A stretch of DNA of 64,000 nucleotides from Erythrobacter sp. F6033 (GTDB taxonomy: Bacteria; Pseudomonadota; Alphaproteobacteria; Sphingomonadales; Sphingomonadaceae). The notes under the pieces were generated by a model. It searched no databases. It was given only the letters and a program-made list of their open reading frames with translations, and was not told where the DNA came from. Position numbers and translations under genes: made by a program. Where the stretch lies: positions 1,240,001-1,304,000 of the forward strand of contig NZ_JALKAZ010000001.1 in the NCBI RefSeq assembly GCF_023016005.1, given 5' to 3'. Shown here piece by piece: positions 54,068 through 63,236 of this stretch (its first letter is position 1; each line of letters begins with the position of its first letter).

Positions 54068-55783
54068 ATGTCGTTCGATAAATCGAAATTGCCTAGCCGC
54101 CACGTATCCGTTGGTCCGGAGCGTGCACCCCACCGCTCCTATTATTACGCGATGGGGATGACGGAAGAAGACATCGCGCGCCCCTTCGTAGCGGTCGCCA
54201 GCGCGGGCAATGACAGCGCGCCTTGCAATACCACGCTAGACCCGCAGGCGAATATCTGCCGCGAGGGTGTAATCGAGGGCGGGGGCACTCCGCGCCGTTT
54301 CAACACTATCACCGTGACCGATGGCATTGCGATGGGTCATCAAGGCATGAAAAGCTCGCTGATCAGCCGCGAGATTATCGCCGATTCCGTTGAAGTATCG
54401 GTTCGCGGTCACTGTTACGACGCGCTGGTCGGCTTCGCGGGCTGCGACAAAAGTCTGCCGGGCATGATGATGTCGATGTTGCGCCTGAATGTCCCGAGCA
54501 TCTTTGTGTACGGTGGGTCGATCCTGCCGGGCACCTACAAGGGTGAAGATGTCACTGTTGTCGATGTGTTTGAAAAAGTCGGTCAGCACGCGGCGGGCAA
54601 TTGTCCGCTTCAGGAGCTGATCGCGCTCGAAAAGGTTGCGTGTCCGGGCCACGGCGCGTGTGGCGGTCAGTTTACCGCCAATACCATGGCCTGCGTTGGA
54701 GAAGCGATTGGATTGTCGCTTCCAAACAGCAATATGTCACCAGCCCCTTACAAATCACGTGAGGAGATCGCGCGCGCTGCTGGGCGTCAGGTTATGAAGC
54801 TTATCGAGCTCAATTTGCGCCCCCGCGATATTTGCACGCGCGAAGCGTTCGAGAACGCTGCTCGCGTCGTTGCGGCGACTGGTGGTTCGACCAATGCGGC
54901 GCTCCACTTGCCAGCCATGGCGAGCGAGGCGGGTATCGATTTCGATCTTTTCGATGTCGCCGAAATCTTCAAATCGACGCCTTACATCGCCGACCTTAAG
55001 CCCGGCGGGAAGTATGTCGCCAAGGACATGCACGAGGCAGGCGGGGTCTATATGGGCATGAAGACGCTTCTCGACGGCGGTTTCCTCGATCCCAATCCGA
55101 TGACGGTCACCGGCAAGACGCTGGGCGAGAATATCGAAGAGATCACGTGGAACCCCGATCAAAAGGTGTTCTACGACGTGAAAGCGCCAATCACACCAAC
55201 CGGCGGCGTTGTCGGCCTGAAAGGCTCGCTCGCACCGGACGGCGCTATCGTAAAGGTTGCTGGCATGGACCGGCTGCAATTCACCGGCCCCGCTCGCGTA
55301 TTTGATTGCGAGGAAGATGCCTTCGCCGCGGTTGAAAGGCGTGACATTGCCGAAGGCTGCGTGATCGTCATTCGCTACGAGGGCCCCAAAGGCGGCCCTG
55401 GCATGCGCGAAATGCTCTCCACCACCGCTGCGCTTTATGGGCAAGGTATGGGCGAGAAAGTCGCGCTGATCACCGATGGCCGCTTCTCTGGCGCGACGCG
55501 CGGCTTCTGCATCGGCCATGTCGGACCGGAAGCGGCGGAATGCGGACCTATCGCGCTCGTCGAAGATGGCGATACAATCAGCATTGATGCCGAAGCTGGC
55601 ACTATCGATTTGGATATTGATGCTGCCGTTCTCGAAGAGCGCCGCAAGAACTGGAAGCCGCGCACGAATGATTACCAATCCGGCGCGCTATGGCGGTATT
55701 CGCAAACAGTGGGGCCGGCTCGTGACGGTGCCTTGACCCACCCGGGAGCCAAGAATGAAACACATGTCTTCGCGGATATTTAG
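54068..55783 (+). CDS. ilvD: Dihydroxy-acid dehydratase
   Basis: A 571-residue dehydratase of branched-chain amino acid synthesis. Three Fe-S cysteines are in place: Cys53 (SAPCNTT), Cys126 ([10 protein letters not shown]) and Cys198 ([13 protein letters not shown]), the set of a [2Fe-2S] IlvD/Edd enzyme. The substrate could in principle be 6-phosphogluconate (Edd) or a sugar acid, but the [17 protein letters not shown] and [17 protein letters not shown] blocks are those of IlvD. The last 29 bases overlap the next, short lipoprotein gene in another frame. Confidence 0.94.
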   Translation: MSFDKSKLPSRHVSVGPERAPHRSYYYAMGMTEEDIARPFVAVASAGNDSAPCNTTLDPQANICREGVIEGGGTPRRFNTITVTDGIAMGHQGMKSSLISREIIADSVEVSVRGHCYDALVGFAGCDKSLPGMMMSMLRLNVPSIFVYGGSILPGTYKGEDVTVVDVFEKVGQHAAGNCPLQELIALEKVACPGHGACGGQFTANTMACVGEAIGLSLPNSNMSPAPYKSREEIARAAGRQVMKLIELNLRPRDICTREAFENAARVVAATGGSTNAALHLPAMASEAGIDFDLFDVAEIFKSTPYIADLKPGGKYVAKDMHEAGGVYMGMKTLLDGGFLDPNPMTVTGKTLGENIEEITWNPDQKVFYDVKAPITPTGGVVGLKGSLAPDGAIVKVAGMDRLQFTGPARVFDCEEDAFAAVERRDIAEGCVIVIRYEGPKGGPGMREMLSTTAALYGQGMGEKVALITDGRFSGATRGFCIGHVGPEAAECGPIALVEDGDTISIDAEAGTIDLDIDAAVLEERRKNWKPRTNDYQSGALWRYSQTVGPARDGALTHPGAKNETHVFADI

Positions 55784-56123
55784 TGCTGCAATTGCATCGC
55801 TGAGTGTTGTCGCTTGCGGTCCGGAAAGCCCTGAGCCGCAGGGCGCAGATATCGAATGTGCGATTGGAGCAGGGGCGGATTTTGCCAGTGTCTGCACTTT
55901 GGAACGTTCAGCAGATAGCGATACCGTTTCATTCCTGATCCATCACCCCGATGGCGGCTTTCGGCGTATCGAATACGATATGGCCAAAGACGAAATCGGT
56001 GTGGGCGGCGGGGCTGACCCGTTGAAAGTAAGCGAGGCGAGCACCGATGAAATTGCAGAGTTCGCAATCGGTACAGATCGCTACCGTGTCCCCTCGACCA
56101 TGTTGAGATCGCCCGCGCAGTGA
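55755..56123 (+). CDS. Small hypothetical lipoprotein
   Basis: A 122-residue predicted lipoprotein: [23 protein letters not shown] with Cys21 as the anchor (an ATG three codons later is a possible start). The rest has two further Cys and a likely beta-rich fold ([18 protein letters not shown]). It overlaps ilvD by 29 bases and the nnr gene by GTGA. No family is recognised. Confidence 0.7.
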   Translation: MKHMSSRIFSAAIASLSVVACGPESPEPQGADIECAIGAGADFASVCTLERSADSDTVSFLIHHPDGGFRRIEYDMAKDEIGVGGGADPLKVSEASTDEIAEFAIGTDRYRVPSTMLRSPAQ

Positions 56124-57508
56124 TTTCTCCGCAAGTCCTCACCGTTGCTCAGATGCAGGCCGCTGAACAGGCTTTGTTTGACGCTGGCATATCGGTCGAG
56201 GAATTGATGGAAATCGCCGCAAGTGGTGCCGCGGAGTGGATCCGCCGAATAGCTGCTGGGCGATCGATCACGATCCTGTGCGGGCCGGGCAATAATGGCG
56301 GCGATGGTTATGTCATCGCGCGGAAAATGCGCGAATTTGGCAACGCAGTTCAGGTTGTCGCTCCGCTGCCGCCTAAGACAGATGCGGCGTCTGCCGCGCG
56401 TAAGACTTGGAATGGAAAGGTCGCCACATCCGGCGGCGCGATAACAGGCGAAGTCTTCGTCGATTGTCTTTTTGGTTCCGGCCTGTCCCGGTCTCTCACC
56501 GCGGAACATGCGCTGTTGCTGCGCGACTTGGCCGAGCGCCACACGACCGTCATTGCAGTGGATGTTCCTTCTGGCGTCGACAGCGACACCGGAAAGCTAC
56601 TCAATGATCGCCTGCCGGATTACGATGTCACTCTGGCGCTGGGTGCTTGGAAATTCGCGCATTGGTCTCTCCCCGCGCGCTCTGTGATGGGCACAAAGCG
56701 TCTTATTCCAATCGGTGTCACACCGATTGAAGATGCCGTGCAGCTTATCCAGGCTCCAACATTTGCAGCGCCAAAGCCTGACGCGCATAAATACACGCGC
56801 GGGCTATGTGCTGTTGTAGGCGGTGACATGCCCGGTGCCGGGCTTCTCGCTTGCCAGTCCGCGATGCGCGCAGGAGCAGGGTACGTGAAGCTTATCAGGC
56901 ACGAATGCGAAGGCGCACCGGCGGGTCTGGTCGTTGATCCATCACCGCTCAAGGTTGCCGGTGAAGACAGGCGCATCCGGTCGCTGCTTATCGGACCGGG
57001 ACTTGGCCGACATGAGGGGGCTGAAAAGGCGCTCGAAACTGTCATCCGCCAAGGGCACAGATTGGTGCTGGATGCGGATGCCCTGGTTCTTCTACGGCCC
57101 GGAATGCTTGATCCCGATGTTGATGTGCTTGCCACTCCGCATGACGGCGAGTTGGAGCATCTGTGCAAGAATTTCTCGGTAATCGCTGAAGGGAGAATGG
57201 CGCGAGCAAAGGCGCTGGCCGCAGTCAGCGGTATGGTGATCTGCGCAAAGGGCCCTGATACGATTGTGGCCGATCCCGATGGCCGGGTGGCTCTGGCACC
57301 GCCTGCATCCAGTTGGCTGTCTGTGGCTGGGACCGGAGATGTTCTTGCCGGAATTGCCGCAAGCAGAATGGCCACGGGTTCAGATCCATTTGAAGCAGCT
57401 TGCGAAGCCGTATGGCTCCATGGAGAGGCTGCGAGACGCTGCGGCGCAATGTTTACTGCAGAAGACCTCGCCAACGCGGTATCGAGCGCCTATCGGGCGT
57501 GTCTGTGA
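56120..57508 (+). CDS. nnr: Bifunctional NAD(P)H-hydrate epimerase / ADP-dependent dehydratase
   Basis: A 462-residue repair enzyme for hydrated NAD(P)H. The N-terminal YjeF_N epimerase domain (~1-210) has GPGNNGGDG (55-63), DVPSGVDSD and LGAWK. The C-terminal YjeF_C dehydratase (~225-455) has PDAHKYTRGLCAVVGG, LIGPGLGR and VAGTGDVLAGI. Both domains appear complete. The start is GTG, overlapping the lipoprotein stop, and the stop overlaps the methyltransferase start as GTGA. Confidence 0.93.
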   Translation: MISPQVLTVAQMQAAEQALFDAGISVEELMEIAASGAAEWIRRIAAGRSITILCGPGNNGGDGYVIARKMREFGNAVQVVAPLPPKTDAASAARKTWNGKVATSGGAITGEVFVDCLFGSGLSRSLTAEHALLLRDLAERHTTVIAVDVPSGVDSDTGKLLNDRLPDYDVTLALGAWKFAHWSLPARSVMGTKRLIPIGVTPIEDAVQLIQAPTFAAPKPDAHKYTRGLCAVVGGDMPGAGLLACQSAMRAGAGYVKLIRHECEGAPAGLVVDPSPLKVAGEDRRIRSLLIGPGLGRHEGAEKALETVIRQGHRLVLDADALVLLRPGMLDPDVDVLATPHDGELEHLCKNFSVIAEGRMARAKALAAVSGMVICAKGPDTIVADPDGRVALAPPASSWLSVAGTGDVLAGIAASRMATGSDPFEAACEAVWLHGEAARRCGAMFTAEDLANAVSSAYRACL

Positions 57509-58704
57509 GTACATCTGAGACAATTCTTCGAATAGCGGCCAAGGGCGACGGCGTAACCGCATCGGGCAACCACTTGGCGGGTGCATTGCCCGGTGACGAG
57601 ATTGATGCCGGGTCAATCGTCGTTAAGGGCCCGCATCATGTCGACCCGCCATGCCCGCACTATGGGACTTGTGGCGGATGCCAGTTGCAGCATGCGGATG
57701 AGAGTGTTCTTGCGCAATTTGTGCGCGATCGCGTCGCTAACGCGGCCAAGGGGCAGGGGCTGGAGCCCGAAGAGTTTCTCCCCGAACACCTATCTCCGCC
57801 AAAGTCACGCCGCCGCGCCACGCTCCACGCAATGCGCACACAAAAGGGCGCGTTGCTGGGATATCGGGAAAACGGGTCGCATCGGATAGTCGATTTGCGC
57901 GAATGCCCTGTGATCGCGCCTGAACTCGCAGGGTTGATCACGCCGCTCAGAAAATTTGTCGCTGCGCATGGGCCAAAGAAGGGTGCCATCGATGTTCAAA
58001 TGGCGCTCTGCGATCAAGGGATCGATCTCGGCCTGGCAAACTTCCCTTTGGAAGGCTTAGAAGCAATTGAGACTTCGCTGGATTTTGCGCGTGAAAATGG
58101 CCTTGCCCGGCTAACTTTGGATCAGGGCTATGGACCGGAGGCGCAATGGGAGCCGGAGCCGGTGACAATCACGCTGTCCGGTGTGCCCATCCCGATGCCA
58201 GCGGGGTCTTTCCTTCAGGCGACACGCGACGCAGAGATGTGCATGATCGCGGATGCAAGCGATTGGATTGGCGATGCAAAGCTTGTCGCTGATCTCTTCT
58301 CCGGCCTCGGGACATTTGCCTTCGCATTGAGGGAAGGGCGAAAGGTCCTCGCCGCAGAAGCCGATCAGGCAGCCTATCTCGCCTGCAAAGCTGGTGCTTC
58401 ACGGTCCGGCGGGACCGTTCATCCGATCCATCGCGATCTGTTCCGGAGCCCATTGATGCCCGATGAAATCGGACGGTTTGATGCGGTTGTTCTCGACCCG
58501 CCTCGGGCAGGTGCGAAGTCACAGATTGAACAAATCGCAGCTAGCACGGTGCCGCGCGTCGTCTATGTCAGTTGCAATCCATCAAGCTGGGCACGCGATG
58601 CAGCGACATTGGCAGAGGCTGGTTTTAAACTGGCTAAACTGCGGCCTGTTGGTCAGTTCCGCTGGTCAACCCATGTTGAGCTGGTCAGCCTGTTCGAACG
58701 ATAG
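57505..58704 (+). CDS. RumA/RlmD-type RNA (uracil-5-)methyltransferase
   Basis: A 399-residue SAM-dependent RNA m5U methyltransferase. A short TRAM-like N-terminus precedes the [4Fe-4S] motif Cys50, Cys56, Cys59 (CPHYGTCGGC) and a later Cys in LRECPVI. The catalytic domain has PMPAGSFLQA, VADLFSGLGTFAFAL, DPPRAGAKSQ and the nucleophile in YVSCNPSSWARDA. Known targets are 23S rRNA uridines; which one is not resolvable. The GTG start overlaps the nnr stop. Confidence 0.9.
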   Translation: MSTSETILRIAAKGDGVTASGNHLAGALPGDEIDAGSIVVKGPHHVDPPCPHYGTCGGCQLQHADESVLAQFVRDRVANAAKGQGLEPEEFLPEHLSPPKSRRRATLHAMRTQKGALLGYRENGSHRIVDLRECPVIAPELAGLITPLRKFVAAHGPKKGAIDVQMALCDQGIDLGLANFPLEGLEAIETSLDFARENGLARLTLDQGYGPEAQWEPEPVTITLSGVPIPMPAGSFLQATRDAEMCMIADASDWIGDAKLVADLFSGLGTFAFALREGRKVLAAEADQAAYLACKAGASRSGGTVHPIHRDLFRSPLMPDEIGRFDAVVLDPPRAGAKSQIEQIAASTVPRVVYVSCNPSSWARDAATLAEAGFKLAKLRPVGQFRWSTHVELVSLFER

Positions 58705-58707
58705 GCT

Positions 58708-59499
58708 TTAGGCTCGCAATGCCGCCAATATCTGCGCATCAAGCCAGTCTTTGTGCTCAGGATCGACATAGGCATGTGTGCCGCCTTCGCAGCGTGAGAT
58801 GCGTTTGTCGTTCTTGTCCCAACCGTTTTCGAAAACCTGTGCTGTCCGGTCCGCTGTCGCAAGCAAGATGCTGATATGGCCATCAAAACTATCGATTCCG
58901 GCTCGAAGTTCTTCGGCCAAAGAGGAGGGTGGGGGCTCGCTGCGGATAGATTTTGCCAATCCGCGCACCAATTTGCCCAAATTGACCCCGCCTCGCACAA
59001 GACGCGCGAGCTCTTTGGGGTTTTTCAGTTTTGCAGCATATCTGGCGCGGATCGCGGCGGGTGGCGGCGAAGCATCATCTTCGTCACCCTGATCGCTATC
59101 TTCGATTGTCCAAGGGTTCGATAGGATTAATCCATCAAAGCCAGCGCCGCTTGAAAGCATCAGCGCTGAGGCTGCATCGCAGTTTCCGAAGCCTATTACC
59201 CGCTCAACCTGCGGTGCTATTGCCCGAAAAGCGGTTAGGGCCGCTTCAATGTCTTTGGCGGATTTTCTGAAACCCCGGTTTTCACCCTCGCTGTCACCCA
59301 CCCCGCGCCTATCAAACCGGAAGACAGGGAATCCTTTTTGAGCGATCCGCGTTGCCAAATGGGATTGTCCGGAAAAAGCACCCGACCGGATTTCATTGCC
59401 ACCGCTGACGATTAGCAGTCCAGTCGTCCCCGGAGCGGTATCGAGCGATCCTGCCAGTTTCAGGCTGCCACAGCCAAAGTCGAGTGCGAGGCGGCTCAT
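58708..59499 (-). CDS. Hydrolase 1, exosortase A system-associated
   Basis: A 263-residue alpha/beta hydrolase of the family found in exosortase A (PEP-CTERM) polysaccharide loci. SGGNEIRSGAFSGQSHLA and FRFDRRGVGDSEG are typical. The nucleophile elbow reads GNCDAAS with Cys107 in place of the usual Ser. The C-terminal GGTHAYVD holds the His. Likely role: thioesterase-like tailoring in exopolysaccharide or lipid-carrier chemistry (inference). It is coupled by ATGA to hydrolase 2 and is the last gene of a minus-strand operon. Confidence 0.88.
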   Translation of the reverse strand: MSRLALDFGCGSLKLAGSLDTAPGTTGLLIVSGGNEIRSGAFSGQSHLATRIAQKGFPVFRFDRRGVGDSEGENRGFRKSAKDIEAALTAFRAIAPQVERVIGFGNCDAASALMLSSGAGFDGLILSNPWTIEDSDQGDEDDASPPPAAIRARYAAKLKNPKELARLVRGGVNLGKLVRGLAKSIRSEPPPSSLAEELRAGIDSFDGHISILLATADRTAQVFENGWDKNDKRISRCEGGTHAYVDPEHKDWLDAQILAALRA

Positions 59500-60179
59500 T
59501 CCGGCTTGCCTAGGTCTTCGAGGATGGCAGTGGCAAGTGCGTCGGCCTGAGACGGTGCTTCATCTGGCTCGGCGCGAAGCCAAAGCCCGGATCCTCCGAC
59601 GAGCGACTGCTCAATCGTAACAATCGTTTGGGTTTGCAAGGGTTCGGCTTTTTCGAGTTCTCGGTACAGGGTCGCATTGAGAGGCCAGCCGGCAAGAACT
59701 ACTCCCTCCGCGCGACCAATTTCGGCAAGCCCATCAAGAGTCTCGACCTTACCGGCCTCTTTGCTGGCAATCGTTCGCGCGCGCAGCATGCCTCTTAGGA
59801 GCTTCGCCCCGGATTGCGGAGCATAGCTCCACCCTGTCGCAGTCTCAGGCAGCAGAATAGCACCGCTTCGAACAGCAAGAAAATGAGTAATTTCAAAGTT
59901 CTGGGCAGCATTTTTGATACACGCTTTCCAAAGCTCTAGAGACTGCTGATCAAGCGGTCTGATGCTTTCGTTCCACCCTGGTAAATCGGGCAGCACGCAA
60001 GTGATTTCATTCTCTGCAAGGCGACGCATTACCTCGGCAAGTTGCCGCCGTAACTTGTTGTGCTCGTCAAAAAGGGGCGGGATCACCAGAATGCGTGCAA
60101 CGGCCCCGTCACCGATATGCAAAGCGAGTTCGTCTCCGGTCCCGCCGCCGGGGAGGGGGCAAGGCCAGTCAGAAATCAT
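59496..60179 (-). CDS. Hydrolase 2, exosortase A system-associated
   Basis: A 227-residue alpha/beta hydrolase of the second exosortase A-associated family. IPPLFDEHNKLRRQLAEVMRRL is diagnostic (the FxExNKxRR-like stretch). The putative nucleophile elbow is VRSGAIL with Ser. It starts 9 bases after the acyl carrier gene and overlaps hydrolase 1 by ATGA. Partner proteins in the locus suggest it works on an acyl-ACP or acylated carrier (inference). Confidence 0.85.
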   Translation of the reverse strand: MISDWPCPLPGGGTGDELALHIGDGAVARILVIPPLFDEHNKLRRQLAEVMRRLAENEITCVLPDLPGWNESIRPLDQQSLELWKACIKNAAQNFEITHFLAVRSGAILLPETATGWSYAPQSGAKLLRGMLRARTIASKEAGKVETLDGLAEIGRAEGVVLAGWPLNATLYRELEKAEPLQTQTIVTIEQSLVGGSGLWLRAEPDEAPSQADALATAILEDLGKPE

Positions 60180-60188
60180 TGAAAGGTC

Positions 60189-60536
60189 TCAGCCTTCAAT
60201 GATTTTCGCTTCTGCAAAGGCAAGCAGACCGCCGTAGGTTTCCAACATTTCGCCATCGACATCATCATCTTCGATCACGATATCAAGCTGGTCTTCCATT
60301 TCGGTTAGCAACCCAGCAACGGCCATAGAATCGAGCTCGGGCAAGTGTCCGAAAAGGCCGGATTCGGCATCAAACTCGTTCGCAATGTCGGCATCAATGC
60401 CGAGCACTGCGACGAGAATGTCTTTCAGCTTAAGATCAATTTTAGTGCGGCTCATGCCGAGCGCGTCTGTTTCAGGCGCAGTTGCGGCGCTTTCAGTGTC
60501 ATCAGACGCTTCATTGCTGACAGGTGTGGTGCTCAT
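60189..60536 (-). CDS. Acyl carrier protein, exosortase A system-associated
   Basis: A 115-residue acyl carrier-like protein. After a disordered N-terminal tail (~1-30) it has the phosphopantetheine site LPELDSMAVAGLL with Ser70 in DSM, where canonical ACPs have DSL. Acidic helix 2 (TEMEDQLDIVIEDDDVDGE) fits. ATG at 60536 is preferred over 60557; an ATG at 60455 would still keep the core domain. It likely carries an acyl group activated by the ligase at 61668. Confidence 0.87.
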   Translation of the reverse strand: MSTTPVSNEASDDTESAATAPETDALGMSRTKIDLKLKDILVAVLGIDADIANEFDAESGLFGHLPELDSMAVAGLLTEMEDQLDIVIEDDDVDGEMLETYGGLLAFAEAKIIEG

Positions 60537-60618
60537 GCCAGTATTGACCCCTTGCATTCGGCAACGACCGCTGGAGCTTCCGGCATTGTGCCATTACCCC
60601 GTTCTTGTGGAGCGCGCC

Positions 60619-61641
60619 TTAGCCAGAGCGGGGTTCGCGTGCAAGTTCCGGTACGTCTGCCGCCCTTAGCCGTCCCAAAGCGAGCCTGCCCAAATCAAGC
60701 CAACCTTTTGGCGAACGCATGTTGAGGCAATCGATTTGATAGCGGGGCCGGGTGCCGCCCATCCAATCCGCTTTGTAGGGTTGATCGCCAGTGCCAAAAT
60801 CGACCAGTTTGACCTTATCCGTATCGATCACGCGCTCGAAAAGGGCTGCGGTTAGGGTCGTACCCGCCGACAGGTTTTTATGGCTTTCAAGGTGTGCGAG
60901 CTTGTGAATGTAGGCAATTCTGTTTTCGACGGTCCAGAACTGGGCCGCGATTGCCTCGCCCTCGTGGAATGCCATGCCGAGCCGTAAGCGACCAGCTGCC
61001 GCCTCTTGCTTGGCATACTCTCGCAGCATGTCCGGATGCCCTTCAGTTGGCTTCCAACTCGACTCGTAGATGCGTTCGTATTGCTCCCATGCGTCGGGAT
61101 CGAAATCGCTCATAATCGAGACCGAAACCTTCTTCGCTTTTCGCTTTAGCGTGGTGCGAAGGCGGCCAGGGCGGTCTGCCCAGTATTCCGAGAAGGTCCT
61201 GCCATTCACAGGCAAGAAGTGGTTCGTGTCACAAGTGGTGACTTCAACACGCCATCCTGCGGCGGTGAAAGCATGGGCAAGCCGTGTGGCCGAGCCATCT
61301 TCATCCGGCACCTGATCCAGAGTCACTCTGTGAGAACGCGTTTTAAGCCGTGAAGCTATGGACCGGATTGCCTGATCGCCAGCGGGTGAGCGCTCGGTGA
61401 GCGCCCTCCAGGTGAAACTGTACCAGTTTCGAAGTGACGCAATGCGTCCGTTTGATTCGGCTAGAAACAGCGCAGCAGTCTGTTTTGTGTCCGTCGCCGA
61501 AGCAATAAGAGGCGTTAAACCTGTCTCTTCCAGCCGTTTGAACCACTCCACCCGGTCAAAAGGGCTTTCGGCATGGGTAGCGAGATCTTGCAAAGACTGG
61601 CCTTGCAAGACGTTAACGCTATCGTGATACCTAACTTTCAT
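60619..61641 (-). CDS. GNAT/FemAB-like acyltransferase, exosortase A locus
   Basis: A 340-residue protein with two GNAT-like halves. RLRTTLKRKAKKVSVSI in the middle and AAQFWTVENRIAYIHKLAHLESHKNLSAGTTL (split around the motif HKLAHLESHK) are typical of the FemAB/CelD-like N-acyltransferases of polysaccharide clusters. It probably transfers an acyl or aminoacyl group to an exopolysaccharide sugar. The first gene of the minus-strand operon. ATG at 61641 is chosen; a GTG at 61659 is an alternative that would leave only 8 bp to the divergent start. Confidence 0.83.
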   Translation of the reverse strand: MKVRYHDSVNVLQGQSLQDLATHAESPFDRVEWFKRLEETGLTPLIASATDTKQTAALFLAESNGRIASLRNWYSFTWRALTERSPAGDQAIRSIASRLKTRSHRVTLDQVPDEDGSATRLAHAFTAAGWRVEVTTCDTNHFLPVNGRTFSEYWADRPGRLRTTLKRKAKKVSVSIMSDFDPDAWEQYERIYESSWKPTEGHPDMLREYAKQEAAAGRLRLGMAFHEGEAIAAQFWTVENRIAYIHKLAHLESHKNLSAGTTLTAALFERVIDTDKVKLVDFGTGDQPYKADWMGGTRPRYQIDCLNMRSPKGWLDLGRLALGRLRAADVPELAREPRSG

Positions 61642-61667
61642 CGCCCGAATGTGCTCCACGGAACTTC

Positions 61668-63236
61668 ATGACTGACCACTCAAAACCAACTGATACCGCT
61701 CTTGATAGCGCGCCGCGACCGTTGGATCACCTTGCTGAATTGGCAGGTGAGGGCGGATACGGTGCGCGTCCGGCACTGGTCTTGCGCGGAGGCACTCTTA
61801 ACCACGATGAGTTAAGACAGCGTGTCGATTGGATTGCAGGCTGGTTGGCGCGCGAAGTTCCAGAGCAAGGTGCCCGGGTGGCGACATGGGCAGCGAAGGG
61901 GGAACTGACCTGTCTGATGCCGCTGGCTGCGGCGCGTGCAGGGATGGTCCATGTGCCGATCAATCCTCTGCTGAAGCGGGCCCAAGCAGCGCATATTCTC
62001 TCCGATAGCGGTGCAGTGATGCTGATCGGAACGAAATCGCGTGTCGGTTCACTGCAAGATGATGATCTGCCTAGCGATTGCGTAGTTCTGGAAGAATCTG
62101 AGTTTCTGGGCGCTGCCCAAAGCGCGGCGCTAACGCATGGCCCGTCGGAGCGCGATCCGGATGAACTGACCGCCATTCTGTACACCAGCGGCTCCACCGG
62201 ACGCCCCAAGGGCGTGATGCTCAGTCATACGAACCTGTGGCTGGGCGCCGTGAGCGTTGCGCACTATCTTAGGATGGCTCAGGATGATGTGACTTTGGCC
62301 GTGCTGCCATTGTCATTCGATTACGGCCAGAACCAGCTGCTTTCTACTTGGCATGCAGGCGGCAGCGTGGTGCCGCTCGACTTTCTGTTTCCGCGCGATG
62401 TGGCGAAGGCTTGCGCGAAACACTCGATTACTACTCTGGCGGCGGTTCCTCCGCTTTGGGTTCAGCTGACCGAGATTGATTGGCCGCAAGAGGCGGTTGC
62501 CTCAATGCGCCGTATGACAAATAGCGGCGGCGCGCTGACTACTGATCTGGTAGATGATCTGACAGGTATTTTCCCTGAAGCCGATTTGTACCCGATGTAT
62601 GGTTTGACCGAGGCGTTTCGCTCGACCTTTCTTGATCCGCAATTGGTGCAAAAGCACCCAACATCAATGGGTAAAGCGATTCCCTTCGCAGAGATTCTTG
62701 TGATTGACGATGATGGCCAGGTTGCCGATCCAAGTGAAGAGGGTGAGCTGGTTCATTGCGGTCCATTGGTCGCGCAAGGGTATTGGCAAGATCCCGAGCG
62801 GACGGCCCAGCGGTTTAAGCCCGCGCCTACACAATCGAAATTCGGCGGGACTGCTGTCTGGTCCGGCGACAGGGTGAAACGCGATGAGAACGGCCTGCTC
62901 TATTTTGTCGGGCGACGCGACGCGATGATCAAAAGCGCCGGAAACCGGATTAGCCCGCAAGAGATCGAAGAGGCTGCGATTGCCACCGATCTGGTCGCTG
63001 AAGCTGTTGCTCTCGGCCTGCCAGACGAGCGGTTAGGGCACGCAGTGCATCTTGTTGTTCGCGGAACCGACAACGATGAAGAACGAGCCGAATTGCCGAA
63101 GCGATTAAAACAGGACTTGCCGAATTTTATGCAACCTCAAACGATCCATTGGCGCAAGGCGATGCCGCTCAATCCCAATGGAAAGATCGATCGAACCGCG
63201 CTTTATCGCGAATTGTCTGAGGAGAAAGCGGCATGA
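61668..63236 (+). CDS. Acyl-CoA ligase (AMP-forming), exosortase A system-associated
   Basis: A 522-residue ANL-family ligase of the exosortase A-associated type. It has YTSGSTGRPKGVML, LPLSFDYGQNQLLS, MYGLTEAFRST, WSGDRVKRDENGLLYFVGRRD and the C-terminal Lys in NPNGKIDRTAL. It would activate an acyl or carboxylic acid and load the acyl carrier protein encoded on the other strand. Its stop overlaps the decarboxylase start as ATGA. Confidence 0.9.
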   Translation: MTDHSKPTDTALDSAPRPLDHLAELAGEGGYGARPALVLRGGTLNHDELRQRVDWIAGWLAREVPEQGARVATWAAKGELTCLMPLAAARAGMVHVPINPLLKRAQAAHILSDSGAVMLIGTKSRVGSLQDDDLPSDCVVLEESEFLGAAQSAALTHGPSERDPDELTAILYTSGSTGRPKGVMLSHTNLWLGAVSVAHYLRMAQDDVTLAVLPLSFDYGQNQLLSTWHAGGSVVPLDFLFPRDVAKACAKHSITTLAAVPPLWVQLTEIDWPQEAVASMRRMTNSGGALTTDLVDDLTGIFPEADLYPMYGLTEAFRSTFLDPQLVQKHPTSMGKAIPFAEILVIDDDGQVADPSEEGELVHCGPLVAQGYWQDPERTAQRFKPAPTQSKFGGTAVWSGDRVKRDENGLLYFVGRRDAMIKSAGNRISPQEIEEAAIATDLVAEAVALGLPDERLGHAVHLVVRGTDNDEERAELPKRLKQDLPNFMQPQTIHWRKAMPLNPNGKIDRTALYRELSEEKAA

